Assembly: GCF_000427625.1 (NCBI RefSeq)
Contig: NZ_KE386569.1
Location: forward strand, 1,495,073 to 1,559,072
Reading direction: 5' to 3'
DNA length: 64,000 bases
DNA from: Methylobacter luteus IMV-B-3098
GTDB taxonomy: Bacteria; Pseudomonadota; Gammaproteobacteria; Methylococcales; Methylomonadaceae
In this document: one piece after another, positions 55,612-63,967 of the stretch
How positions within the stretch are numbered: the first letter of the stretch is position 1
How the letters are laid out: each line of letters opens with the position of its first letter
Translations under genes and position numbers: made by a program
Notes under the pieces: generated by a model
What the model saw: the letters and a program-made list of their open reading frames with translations, nothing else
Database searches by the model: none
What the model was told of the DNA's origin: nothing

Positions 55612-56012
55612 GTATGGGAGAGGCTATGCCGGCAAAAATTCTCGCTCTGGGTATTCTCCTCCTCTGTCTGGTCGGGCTTTCGGCCTGCGTTCCGGACAAA
55701 CAGGACAAGCTGCAGTCCCAGGTGATCGGCGGCGATCCCGGGCGCGGCAAAGTCGCACTCTACAACTATGGCTGCGGCAGCTGCCATACCATTCCCGGCG
55801 TGACCGGCGCCAACGGCCTGGTCGGCCCGCCCCTGGCCGGAGTCGGGAAGCGCTGGTATCTGGCGGGCGTGATTCCCAATACGCCGGACAACATGGTCGC
55901 CTGGATCATGAATCCGCAACGGATCGATCCGAAGACGGTCATGCCTGCCCTGAATGTACCGGAAGCGACGGCCCGCGACATGGTGACGTACCTGTACAGC
56001 GCCTCGAAATAG
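55608..56012 (+). CDS. Cytochrome c lipoprotein at the end of the oxidase operon
   Basis: 134 residues. Several in-frame ATGs are possible (55608, 55614, 55626); the last has GGAG nearby and gives a clean signal peptide with lipobox LSACV. One haem motif CGSCH at about residue 57 and an axial Met in TVMPAL. A class I cytochrome c, likely an electron carrier between the dehydrogenase cytochrome and the oxidase. It is the last gene in this operon; the next gene is convergent. Confidence 0.85.
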   Translation: MSMGEAMPAKILALGILLLCLVGLSACVPDKQDKLQSQVIGGDPGRGKVALYNYGCGSCHTIPGVTGANGLVGPPLAGVGKRWYLAGVIPNTPDNMVAWIMNPQRIDPKTVMPALNVPEATARDMVTYLYSASK

Positions 56013-56077
56013 CAGCCCTGCCCAGCACTTTCATGGTATTGACGATGGATTGCAGAGCGCTTCAAGGGTTTTCATGT

Positions 56078-56893
56078 TCAGCCGCCCTCGCGAAATCCCG
56101 GATATAACGTCATGCCGCCATCGATGTAAAGGGTCGTGCCGACCACATAATCGGAGGCATCGGAGGCCAGCCAGACCGCCGCATGACCGATATCCATCGG
56201 CTCGCCTATCCGCTCATAAGGAATCAGTTTAAGCAGCTCCCTTTCCGCTTCAGACGTCTCCCAGGCCGAACGGTTGATCGGCGTACGGATCGCTCCCGGT
56301 GAAATGGCATTGACCCGGATTCTCTGATGGGCGACTTCCTGCGCCAGACTTTTCATGAACATGAGCACTCCGCCCTTCGAGGCAGCGTAATTGATATGCC
56401 CGGCCCATGGAATGACATCATGCACCGACGACATGCAGATGATTTTGCCCATAGCGCTGGATAACTCGGGAATCAGGCCGCGCCGCAGAAATTCCTTGAC
56501 CGCTTCCCGCGCGCAGAGAAACTGGCCAGTCAGATTGACGGCCAACACCTTATTCCACTGAGCCAGCGTCATCTCGGCAACAGGCGAGTCGAGCTGGATG
56601 CCGGCATTGGCGACTAAAATATCGAGACTGCCCCAGCGTTTGATGACGATTTCAAACATCAGCTTGACCTCTTCTTCACAGCTTACATCAGCCTGCACGG
56701 CGAAAGCCTCGCCGCCGCCTGCCTGAATCTCGTCGACCAGTTTCTGCGCGTCTTCGGCATCGGACACGTAATTGATCGCCACGCGCGCACCCGCTTCGGC
56801 CATCGCACGGGCGACCGCCGCGCCGATGCCGGAGCTGCCGCCGGTGATTAAGGCACGTTGTCCGCTTAATGTCTTTTCGATCAGTAATGGCAT
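56078..56893 (-). CDS. Short-chain dehydrogenase, glucose 1-dehydrogenase type
   Basis: 271 residues. NAD(P)-binding TGGSSGIGAAVARAMAEAGA at residues about 17-36, NAGIQ, the catalytic Ser in MSSVHD, and YAASKGG (Tyr and Lys). VAINYVSDAEDA and AISPGAIRTPIN are features of glucose 1-dehydrogenases, as is the C-terminal DGGMTLYPGF. It would oxidise glucose to gluconolactone in the cytoplasm. It lies 44 bases after the lactonase gene on the same strand, and a gluconokinase is upstream, which supports the substrate. Confidence 0.83.
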   Translation of the reverse strand: MPLLIEKTLSGQRALITGGSSGIGAAVARAMAEAGARVAINYVSDAEDAQKLVDEIQAGGGEAFAVQADVSCEEEVKLMFEIVIKRWGSLDILVANAGIQLDSPVAEMTLAQWNKVLAVNLTGQFLCAREAVKEFLRRGLIPELSSAMGKIICMSSVHDVIPWAGHINYAASKGGVLMFMKSLAQEVAHQRIRVNAISPGAIRTPINRSAWETSEAERELLKLIPYERIGEPMDIGHAAVWLASDASDYVVGTTLYIDGGMTLYPGFREGG

Positions 56894-56937
56894 GTCTGGG
56901 CTCTCACTCTGGTTGATAAATTGTCCATCCGAAAAAT

Positions 56938-57780
56938 TTAAGGCAGCCCTGCACCCGGTACGGCGACTTCGGCAACCTCGATGCGCCCCGATTTCATTAT
57001 CATGGCCTGGTACGGATCATCCGTTTCGGCAGTCGTCACGAACAAGGTTCGCCGGTCCGGCCCGCCCAGCATGCAGGCGTAAGGGATGCCTGTCGGGCGA
57101 ACAAGGGATAAAACATCACCGCCCTGGCTGACCCGAAGCACCGAACGTGTCGCGGGACTGGCGACCCACAGCGCGCCATCTTTGTCCAGACAGATGCCGT
57201 CCGGCGTCGCATCACCCAGGCTGGCCCAGAGATGGGGCGAATGCAGCAGGCCGTCGTCGCCGATCAGGAAGGCGGTCAGGCGGGAGGCAAAGGTTTCCGC
57301 CACGATGAGCGTAGTGCCGTCCGGCGTAATAGCGCTGCCGTTCGGAAAGACCAGCCCTTGCGCCGCTATCCGGCACTGACCGTCGGGCTCAACCGCAATG
57401 AGATGGGTTTCAGCCGGCGGCGCGCCGCCATGCAGGTCGTAGCCGAAATTGCCGACATAAGCCCGGCCTTCAGCCGTGACGACCATGTCATTGCAGTGGA
57501 ACGGGGTCAGGTCGGACAGATCGGCATGCAGAACCAGACTATGGCCGATTATGCGATAAACCGCCCGCTCGCTCATGGCCACGACCAGCGGCGTGCCGTC
57601 GGGCAGCCAGCCCAGGCCACCCGGCAAATCGTCCATTTCCAGCCGGCATTCGGTCTGCCCGTCCGGCGTGACGGTCATGACGCATTTGCCGTGCTGGTCG
57701 GTGAACCATAGACGATCATCCCGCCAGCGCGGCGCTTCGGGAAAGGCGAGGCCTGTTACAAGTACTTCGGTGTCATCCAT
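56938..57780 (-). CDS. SMP-30/gluconolactonase-family protein
   Basis: 280 residues, six-bladed propeller type. LAFPEAPRWRDDRLWFTDQHG has the metal-binding Glu; FHCNDMVVTAEGRAYVGNFG, FPNGSAITPDG and DATPDGICLDKDGALWVA give the conserved Asn/Asp ligands. It hydrolyses gluconolactone or a similar sugar lactone to the acid. It sits between the gluconokinase and glucose dehydrogenase genes on the same strand. Confidence 0.83.
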   Translation of the reverse strand: MDDTEVLVTGLAFPEAPRWRDDRLWFTDQHGKCVMTVTPDGQTECRLEMDDLPGGLGWLPDGTPLVVAMSERAVYRIIGHSLVLHADLSDLTPFHCNDMVVTAEGRAYVGNFGYDLHGGAPPAETHLIAVEPDGQCRIAAQGLVFPNGSAITPDGTTLIVAETFASRLTAFLIGDDGLLHSPHLWASLGDATPDGICLDKDGALWVASPATRSVLRVSQGGDVLSLVRPTGIPYACMLGGPDRRTLFVTTAETDDPYQAMIMKSGRIEVAEVAVPGAGLP

Positions 57781-57935
57781 CGTAATTCTCCTGATTATTC
57801 AGCGCTTGTTGCGCCATTCTTTGCATTTTTGACAAGCATTAACTTCTTTAATTTAAAGTCAAGTGAGGAAAATGCCGGTCCCGAAAAAAACTGTGGCGCT
57901 CTGGCTATGGCACGCATCCTACTGGGCTAAAAGGT

Positions 57936-58023
57936 TCAGCCTGTAGGCTGGACCGGGGCTTAAGCGGAAACCCGGCTTGGGCAGCCCTAACCCACCAGGT
58001 CGAATGAATTCGACCCTACAGGC
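57936..58023. repeat. Palindrome-rich intergenic repeat reaching into the gluconokinase stop
   Basis: The segment starts with CAGCCTGTAGGCTG, a near-perfect palindrome, and ends with GGTCGAATGAATTCGACC followed by CTACAGGCC. Outer CCTGTAGG and CCTACAGG are inverted copies. This looks like a REP- or MITE-like unit. The TAG stop codon of the gluconokinase gene is inside it. Confidence 0.5.
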
Positions 58024-58552
58024 CTAGATAAACCATTATTGCATCCACAATCGCGTCTACAGGCTGGTCGATATCGACGATCAAGCCATCGCCGGGCAGA
58101 TCCAGAGTTTCCAGCTGGCTGGCCAGCAGATCCGGCCCCATGAAGTGGTTGTGCCTCTGCGTTAACCGCTTATGCAGGGTTTCATAACTGCCCGTGAGAA
58201 AGACAAAATGTACCCGCTCCGGATCCGGACGCAACAGTGCGCGGTAGCGTTCCTTCAATGCCGAACAGGTCAGAATGGCCCGCTCACCTCTAGCCAGGCA
58301 AGCCTTGATCTCATCCCGCAGGCGAAGCAGCCAGGGTTCTCTGTCGGCATCATTCAACGGTTCGCCTCGCTGCATCTTGGCCACATTCGCCGCAGGATGA
58401 TAATCGTCGCCTTCGATGAAGCGCCAGCCCAAGCGTTCGGCCAAGGCCCTGCCCACCGTCGTCTTCCCGGCGCCGGAAACGCCGGCGATGATCAGCACGA
58501 AGCCCGGCCGATCGGACAGAGGAGATTTTCTGTCATCAAATTCGTTATTCAT
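58016..58552 (-). CDS. gntK: Gluconokinase
   Basis: 178 residues. P-loop IAGVSGAGKTTVGRALAERLGW at about 17-38 (core GVSGAGKTT), then EGDDYHPAANVAKMQRGEPLNDADREPWL with the gluconate-binding part, and ACSALKERYRALLR. These match GntK. It phosphorylates gluconate to 6-phosphogluconate, feeding the Entner-Doudoroff or pentose phosphate route. Its stop codon falls in a palindromic repeat, so the last residues may have been changed by that repeat. Confidence 0.93.
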   Translation of the reverse strand: MNNEFDDRKSPLSDRPGFVLIIAGVSGAGKTTVGRALAERLGWRFIEGDDYHPAANVAKMQRGEPLNDADREPWLLRLRDEIKACLARGERAILTCSALKERYRALLRPDPERVHFVFLTGSYETLHKRLTQRHNHFMGPDLLASQLETLDLPGDGLIVDIDQPVDAIVDAIMVYLGL

Positions 58553-58599
58553 GTCTCTATAGCTTCCGGTTCAAAGGAAATAGTTTCAAAAGGCTTTTG

Positions 58600-59283
58600 C
58601 TTCGGCATTTAACGCGCTACAGACAAGATCCGGCAACAAATACGCATATATCGCCAAGGCTGCTGACAGATGCCGGAGCGGCATTGATTTTAATGAAGCC
58701 ATGCTGCCGCAAAATAATGTTCAGGATCGATAACCATTGTTTAGCCATCATCTGCTAAGCCCCGCACTCTTTTTCTCACCCTGCCGGCTCCTTTTCAAGC
58801 GACTTCTGGATATGCCGAATCATTACAAACCGAACCACGAGAGACCCTGCCAAACACAGCATTTCATACTGCCAACCCCAAACGAAATCGCATAAAACCC
58901 GGCTGCGATCAGCATATTGCGCAGGATGAAACTGCCCAGCATCCACAATGCCTGATACTGCACCGCAGGCAGGCGGCGCACGGTGAGCCAAAGCCCGTCA
59001 AAGTAAATCAGCCTCAGAGTAAGGCTCCGGCGTCCAGATAAACGTTTACGGTCATTGTCGCTCCTTATCGATCCATCGTCGGGCGTTAATACCGCCTTGT
59101 GTTACACCTGCAAACAGCAGGGATTCGGCTTGTGTTCTGCCGTCATTGCTCCTGCATCTGCGTAAACTGCCGCAACACGCCGGCTTCCAGGCGCGCCAAT
59201 GCGCTGCGAGTCAGCCGCGTCCCGCCCCGCTTCCGATACAGACATCAGCACGCCCGGCGCCGGTACAGCGGCGAACCGCGGCA
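58600..59283 (-). pseudogene. atpR: Decayed fragment of an alternative (N-type) F1Fo ATPase operon
   Basis: Three relics in operon order on the minus strand. At about 59143-59265 a frame-shifted stretch reads RSALARLEAGVLRQF, like the end of the alternative epsilon subunit. At 58776-59023 an AtpR-like protein is split by a frameshift near 58890: FDGLWLTVRRLPA and LGSFILRNMLIAAGFY in one frame, WQYEMLCLAGSLVVRFV in the next. At about 58618-58725 RQHGFIKINA resembles the start of the alternative subunit a (WQYGFFKLNA). No intact gene remains. The AtpR match is the strongest; the other two are weaker. Confidence 0.55.
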
Positions 59284-59284
59284 T

Positions 59285-59716
59285 TTATCTGGTGCCGGCT
59301 ACAGTTGACTTGTGCCAGACCAGATCGACTATGTCTCTGACCGTTACGGCTTTTTCCGCCTCTTCATGTTCAATGATGATATTGAATTCCTTCTCCAGCG
59401 CGGCCACGATTTCCACATCGGCCATCGAGTCCAGTTCCCAGAAAAAGGCAAGATTCGTGGAAAAATCATCCTGATCCGTCAATTGGGAAAGATCGGCTTC
59501 CAGATGCGCTTCCAGGATGCGCTTGACGCCGATGACAACCTGCTTCGGAACGCCCTCCTGCCGGAAATAGCGTTCATAAAACTCATCATCCGAATGGCTT
59601 GGTCTGCCGGCGAAGGCCTTTGCCATGGCATTTGCCTTCTTGTATCGCGGCAGCCAGAGCAGCACGGCGATAAAGGCGATGGTTTCCAGGGTAATAAAAG
59701 CAGTCAACAAGTTCAT
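59285..59716 (-). CDS. Acyl carrier-like protein with N-terminal membrane anchor
   Basis: 143 residues. An N-terminal hydrophobic helix (LLTAFITLETIAFIAVLLWLP) is followed by a basic linker and, from about residue 68, an acyl carrier protein fold. The motif ELDSMADVEIVAALEKEF carries the Ser (in DSM) that would receive phosphopantetheine. It starts 15 bases after the RND pump gene on the same strand, so it is co-transcribed. ACPs are normally soluble; a membrane tether beside an efflux pump suggests delivery of an acyl product to the envelope, which is inference. Confidence 0.75.
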   Translation of the reverse strand: MNLLTAFITLETIAFIAVLLWLPRYKKANAMAKAFAGRPSHSDDEFYERYFRQEGVPKQVVIGVKRILEAHLEADLSQLTDQDDFSTNLAFFWELDSMADVEIVAALEKEFNIIIEHEEAEKAVTVRDIVDLVWHKSTVAGTR

Positions 59717-59731
59717 GGGTAATAATTCCTG

Positions 59732-62700
59732 TTATGAGGCCTGAACAGGCGCCCCGCCCTGATGCCGGTCGCGCGCCAGCAGCAGGTAAAAGGCCGGCAC
59801 CACGAACAGCGTAAACAACGTGCCGCCGATACCGAGGCCGGTGACAATCACCAGGCCGATATCGAAGCGGCTGGCCGCGCCCGGCCCTGTCGCCAGCAGC
59901 AGCGGAACTACGCCGACCAACGTTGATATCGCGGTCATGAGGATGGGCCGTAAGCGGATCCCGGCCGCCTGCTCGACGGCATCGCGTTTGGACAAACCTT
60001 CCCGAATCTGCAACTGATTGGCGAATTCGACGATCAGTATGCCGTTTTTCGCCGTCAGGCCGATCAGGGTAATCAGTCCCACCTGCGTGTAAATGTTGAG
60101 CGAAGCGAACCCCAGCATCAGAAACGCCAGCGCGCTGGCGATAGACATCGGCACCGAAGTCAGAATGATGAGCGGGTCGCGCCAGCTTTCGAACTGCGCA
60201 GCCAGTATCAGATATATAACAAGCAGGGACATAAAGAAAGTAATGATCAGCTCGCTGCCCTGCTGCGCATACTGGCGCGAGCTGCCCGTGTAATCGAAGC
60301 TGTAGCCGCGTGGAAACTGGTCGCGGGCCAGTTGCTCCAGATAAGCCATGGCATCGCCCAGAGCCACGCCCGGCGCCGGCGATCCTGAAACCGTCAAACT
60401 GTTAAGCTGCTGAAACTGGGTTCGCTTGCTCGGCTCCACCGATTTTTCGATGCGAACCAGCGACGAAAGCGGCACCTGGCCGCCCGATTCCGTGCGCAGG
60501 TAATAGTCGCTGAACTTGCTGGTATCGAGGCGGGACGGATCGTCGACCTGCGGTATGACCTTGTAGCTGCGCCCCTGCAGGTTGAAGCGGTTGATATAAT
60601 TGTCGCCCAGCAGTGCGGCCAGATTGCGGCCGATGTCTGCCATCGACAGGCCCAGGTCGGCGGCCCGGTTGCGGTCGATCACCAGCGTGGCCATGGGCCT
60701 CGTGAATTCGACTTCCTTCATCAGGAAGGAAAACTGGCCGCTGGCCGTGGCCGAGTTCACCAGTTGGTCGGCGATCTGATCAAGCCGCGCATAATCGGCA
60801 TCGGCTTGTATCACGAACTGCAAAGGCAGGCCGCCGCCCGATCCGGGCAGGCTCGGGCGCGGAATCACGGCCGTCTGAAAGCCGGCGATGTCATCGACCT
60901 TGGCCTGCAGTTCCGGCTGAATGTCCATTTGCGAGCGCTGCCGCTCGGTCGTCGACGGCATTTTAAATCCGCCGAACACGACGTTGTCGTCGCCGCCGAA
61001 GCCGAGCAGCAGAAAGCTTTCGTTGTATTCGGGAATGGTCTCGAAAACTTGCATCAACTCGCGAGTGTAAGCCTCGTTATACTTCAAGGTCGCGGTCTGC
61101 GGGCCCGTGGCCATGAAAAACAGAATGCTCTGGTCTTCAGTCGGCGCCAGCTCTTTCTGCGTCAGCTCGAACATGAAATAAATGCTGACCATCACGGCCA
61201 GCGCGAAAGCCGGCAGCACCAATGAAAACTCCAGAACCTCATGCAGCACGCGCCGGTAATGCTCGGAAAGGCGGGTAAACAGACGCTCGACAGCACGCTC
61301 GAACCTGCCCGCCGCGCCTTTTTCCTTCAGGACTTTCGAACTGAGCATGGGCGCCAGCGTCATCGCCACAATGGTTGATACGATCACGGCCGCGACCAGC
61401 GAAAACGCGAATTCGGTAAACAGGGTGCCGACCAGGCCGCCCATGAAGCCGATCGGCATGTAGACCGCGACCAGGGCGACGGTCGTGGCGATAACCGGAA
61501 GCACCAGCTCGCGCATGGCATCAATCGCGGCCTGAAAGCGCGGGGTTCCCAGCTCGATGTGGCGGTGCACATTTTCGACAATGACAATGGCATCATCGAC
61601 AACCAGTCCGATTGCCAGCACCATCGCCAGCATGGTCAGCAGATTGATCGAAAAGCCCGCCAGCAACATCAGAAAAGTGCCGCCGATCAACGACAGCGGC
61701 ACGGTCACGGACGGCACCAGTGCAGCGCGCACCGAGCCCAGGGACAAATAAATGATTACCAGCACAATCGCGATGGCCTGTACCAGGGTCAGAAAGACTT
61801 CATCGATCGAATCCTGAATGAACTGGCTGGCGTCATAAGGCACCAGCACATGCAGGTCCTCGGGCAGTTCGGCCTCAAGGCTGTCCAGCGCCTTGCGCAC
61901 GTCCTGGGCGACGATCAGCGGATTGGCGCCGGGCGCCTGTTCGATGCCCATGAATATGGCGTCCTTGCCTTTGTACCAGTTGATCGAATCGTAGTCCTCG
62001 CTGCCCATTTCGGTATGGGTGACATCGCCGAGGCGCACCAGCGTGCCGTTGCGATTGCCCACGACCAGCCGCCGGAAGTCCCGCTCGCGCGTCACATCGG
62101 TCGTGGCGCTCAGGTCCATCATGACGTAGTCGCCCTTGGTCTGGCCCGCGCCCGACAGGTAATTGTTGGTGCGCAACACCTCGGCCACGTCATCGGCGGT
62201 CACGCCCAGCGCCGCCATGCGCCGCGGGTCCAGCCAGACGCGCATGGCGAAGGTTTTGTTGCCCAGCAGCTGCGCCTTGCCGACGCCGGCCACGGCCTGC
62301 ATCTTGGGCTGGATGACGCGAATCATGTAATCGGTGATCTGCGCCGGCGTCAGCGCGTCGCTGTACAGGGCCATATACATCAGCGCCGTCCGGTCGCCGG
62401 TCTGCGAGGTGATGACCGGGTCTTCGGCTTCCACGGGCAGCACGTTGCGCTGGCTGGCGACTTTGGCCTGGATTTCGGCGACCGCCGCGCTCGCGCTGTA
62501 GTTCAGGCGCATGTGCGCCTCGATCGTGGAGCTGCCCTGCCGGCTGGCCGAGGACAGGTAATCGATGCCGTCGGCCTCGGCGATGGCCTGCTGCAACGGC
62601 GTCGTGATAAAGCCCTTGATCAGATCGCTGCTGGCGCCGGGATAGATCGTGGTGATGGTAACGACCGTATCCTCGGTTTTCGGATACTGGCGCACCTCCA

Positions 62701-62794
62701 GCACGGCGATGGAGCGGATGCCGACCACCAGGATCAGCAGGCTGATGACGCTGGCCAATACCGGCCGCTGGATAAACAGGTCGGTAAATTTCAC
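59732..62794 (-). CDS. RND efflux pump inner-membrane transporter (AcrB/MexF family)
   Basis: 1020 residues. The N-terminus FTDLFIQRPVLASVISLLILVVG is the first helix; GLVVDDAIVIVENVHRH in the fourth helix holds the two Asp of the proton relay, and GLTAKNGILIVEFANQL the Lys of the tenth. Two large periplasmic loops lie between helices 1-2 and 7-8. It exports drugs, solvents or lipophilic compounds using the proton gradient. It overlaps the adaptor gene by 4 bases. No outer-membrane channel gene is in the window. Confidence 0.93.
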   Translation of the reverse strand: MKFTDLFIQRPVLASVISLLILVVGIRSIAVLEVRQYPKTEDTVVTITTIYPGASSDLIKGFITTPLQQAIAEADGIDYLSSASRQGSSTIEAHMRLNYSASAAVAEIQAKVASQRNVLPVEAEDPVITSQTGDRTALMYMALYSDALTPAQITDYMIRVIQPKMQAVAGVGKAQLLGNKTFAMRVWLDPRRMAALGVTADDVAEVLRTNNYLSGAGQTKGDYVMMDLSATTDVTRERDFRRLVVGNRNGTLVRLGDVTHTEMGSEDYDSINWYKGKDAIFMGIEQAPGANPLIVAQDVRKALDSLEAELPEDLHVLVPYDASQFIQDSIDEVFLTLVQAIAIVLVIIYLSLGSVRAALVPSVTVPLSLIGGTFLMLLAGFSINLLTMLAMVLAIGLVVDDAIVIVENVHRHIELGTPRFQAAIDAMRELVLPVIATTVALVAVYMPIGFMGGLVGTLFTEFAFSLVAAVIVSTIVAMTLAPMLSSKVLKEKGAAGRFERAVERLFTRLSEHYRRVLHEVLEFSLVLPAFALAVMVSIYFMFELTQKELAPTEDQSILFFMATGPQTATLKYNEAYTRELMQVFETIPEYNESFLLLGFGGDDNVVFGGFKMPSTTERQRSQMDIQPELQAKVDDIAGFQTAVIPRPSLPGSGGGLPLQFVIQADADYARLDQIADQLVNSATASGQFSFLMKEVEFTRPMATLVIDRNRAADLGLSMADIGRNLAALLGDNYINRFNLQGRSYKVIPQVDDPSRLDTSKFSDYYLRTESGGQVPLSSLVRIEKSVEPSKRTQFQQLNSLTVSGSPAPGVALGDAMAYLEQLARDQFPRGYSFDYTGSSRQYAQQGSELIITFFMSLLVIYLILAAQFESWRDPLIILTSVPMSIASALAFLMLGFASLNIYTQVGLITLIGLTAKNGILIVEFANQLQIREGLSKRDAVEQAAGIRLRPILMTAISTLVGVVPLLLATGPGAASRFDIGLVIVTGLGIGGTLFTLFVVPAFYLLLARDRHQGGAPVQAS

Positions 62795-63885
62795 GATTCG
62801 TTCTCGCGTTCGCCGGGCGCGGGCCTGTCGTCGATGCGGACCGGCATGTCGTTGCGCAGTTTGACCTGTCCGGCGCTGACCACGCGCTCGCCGGCCTGCA
62901 GGCCCTCGACAATTTGCACGCGGCCCCCGCGCGTTTCGCCCGTCTTCACTTGCCGGCGCTGTACCGTCAGACCCTGTTCGCCGGGCTCGACCACGAATAC
63001 GGAATCGCCGTAGGGGTTATAGGTGATAGCCGTATCGGGCAGCGTCAACACGTCCTGTTTCCGACTGGAGAGGACCTGTACGTCGGCAAACATGCCCGGA
63101 CGCAGGATCTGTTCGGGGTTGACCAGCGTCGCGCGCAGCTTTATCGATCGGGTCCCGATATCGATGAGCGGATTCATGGCGCTGATCGCGCCGTTGAACA
63201 GCTTGCCCGGGTAGGCTTGCACCGTCACGGTCATTTTCTGGCCGATAGCCAACCCGCCCAGATGCTGTTCGGGCAGCGTGAAATCGACATAAATGGGATC
63301 GAGCTTTTGCAGCGGCACGATCGCCGAGCCTTCGGCCAGATACTGGCCTATGTCGACCAGACGAATGCCAAGCTTGCCGTCAAAGGGTGCGCGGATGCGT
63401 TTTTTGGCGATCACCGACAGTTTGGCCTTGACGGCCGATTGAGCCTGGGCCAGTTGCGCACGGCTCTGATCGTAGTCGGACCGGGAGACGAATTGTTTGC
63501 CGATCAGCTTTTCGTATCGCTCAAACCGGACCTGCGCCAGTTGCGCATCGGCCTGCAGGCCTTTGAGTTCGGCCTCGTCTGTCGATGTATCCAGCGTTAT
63601 CAGCAACTGGCCTTTCCTGACCGGCTGTCCCGACTCGAAATGAATGGCCGTGATTTTGCCGGCCAGTTCGTTGCTGACGTCAATGCCCGATACCGCGACG
63701 AGGCTGCCGACGCTGGTCAAATAAGGCTGCCACTGTTCCCGCTTGACTTCGGTGACCGCCACGACGGCAGGCGGCGGCGCCTGCATCTGGCTTTGCGCCT
63801 GTCGGTCCCGATAGAACTTCCAGCCAAACAACCCGCCGAAAATCAGCACGGATAACGTAACGATAAGGAGAATTCGCTTGATCAT
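62791..63885 (-). CDS. RND efflux periplasmic adaptor (AcrA/MexE family)
   Basis: 364 residues from the ATG at 63885 (MIKRILLIV), with an uncleaved-type N-terminal membrane anchor. VVAVTEVKREQWQPYLTSVGSLVAVSGIDV, the lipoyl-like GQPVRKGQLLITLD, a helical hairpin (residues about 95-150) and the beta-barrel part IRAPFDGKLGIRLVDIGQYL are the membrane fusion protein blocks. It links the inner-membrane pump to an outer-membrane channel. It is the first gene of the pump operon. Confidence 0.93.
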   Translation of the reverse strand: MIKRILLIVTLSVLIFGGLFGWKFYRDRQAQSQMQAPPPAVVAVTEVKREQWQPYLTSVGSLVAVSGIDVSNELAGKITAIHFESGQPVRKGQLLITLDTSTDEAELKGLQADAQLAQVRFERYEKLIGKQFVSRSDYDQSRAQLAQAQSAVKAKLSVIAKKRIRAPFDGKLGIRLVDIGQYLAEGSAIVPLQKLDPIYVDFTLPEQHLGGLAIGQKMTVTVQAYPGKLFNGAISAMNPLIDIGTRSIKLRATLVNPEQILRPGMFADVQVLSSRKQDVLTLPDTAITYNPYGDSVFVVEPGEQGLTVQRRQVKTGETRGGRVQIVEGLQAGERVVSAGQVKLRNDMPVRIDDRPAPGERENES

Positions 63886-63936
63886 CGATTCCTGTAATGA
63901 GTGTCCGTTGTAGCTCAAAAGCGCGAGGATTGGCTC

Positions 63937-63967
63937 ATTATAAGTTCTAATAACTGCGCCGATTCAA
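63937..63967 (-). promoter_or_regulatory. Possible sigma-70 promoter of the RND pump operon
   Basis: On the minus strand TTGAAT (63962-63967) and TATAAT (63937-63942) are 19 bases apart, about 50 bases before the adaptor start codon. The -10 is perfect; the spacing is longer than the best 17, so activity may depend on a regulator. Confidence 0.4.

Noticed and set aside
58776-58991. An intact 71-residue hypothetical protein
   Set aside because: Only its second half looks coding; the matching first half lies in a different frame, so it is the tail of a frameshifted AtpR-like relic.
61559-63013. A 484-codon plus-strand open frame opposite the RND transporter and adaptor
   Set aside because: It has an extreme Gln/His/Arg/Gly composition and no motif, while the minus strand encodes full-length RND proteins.
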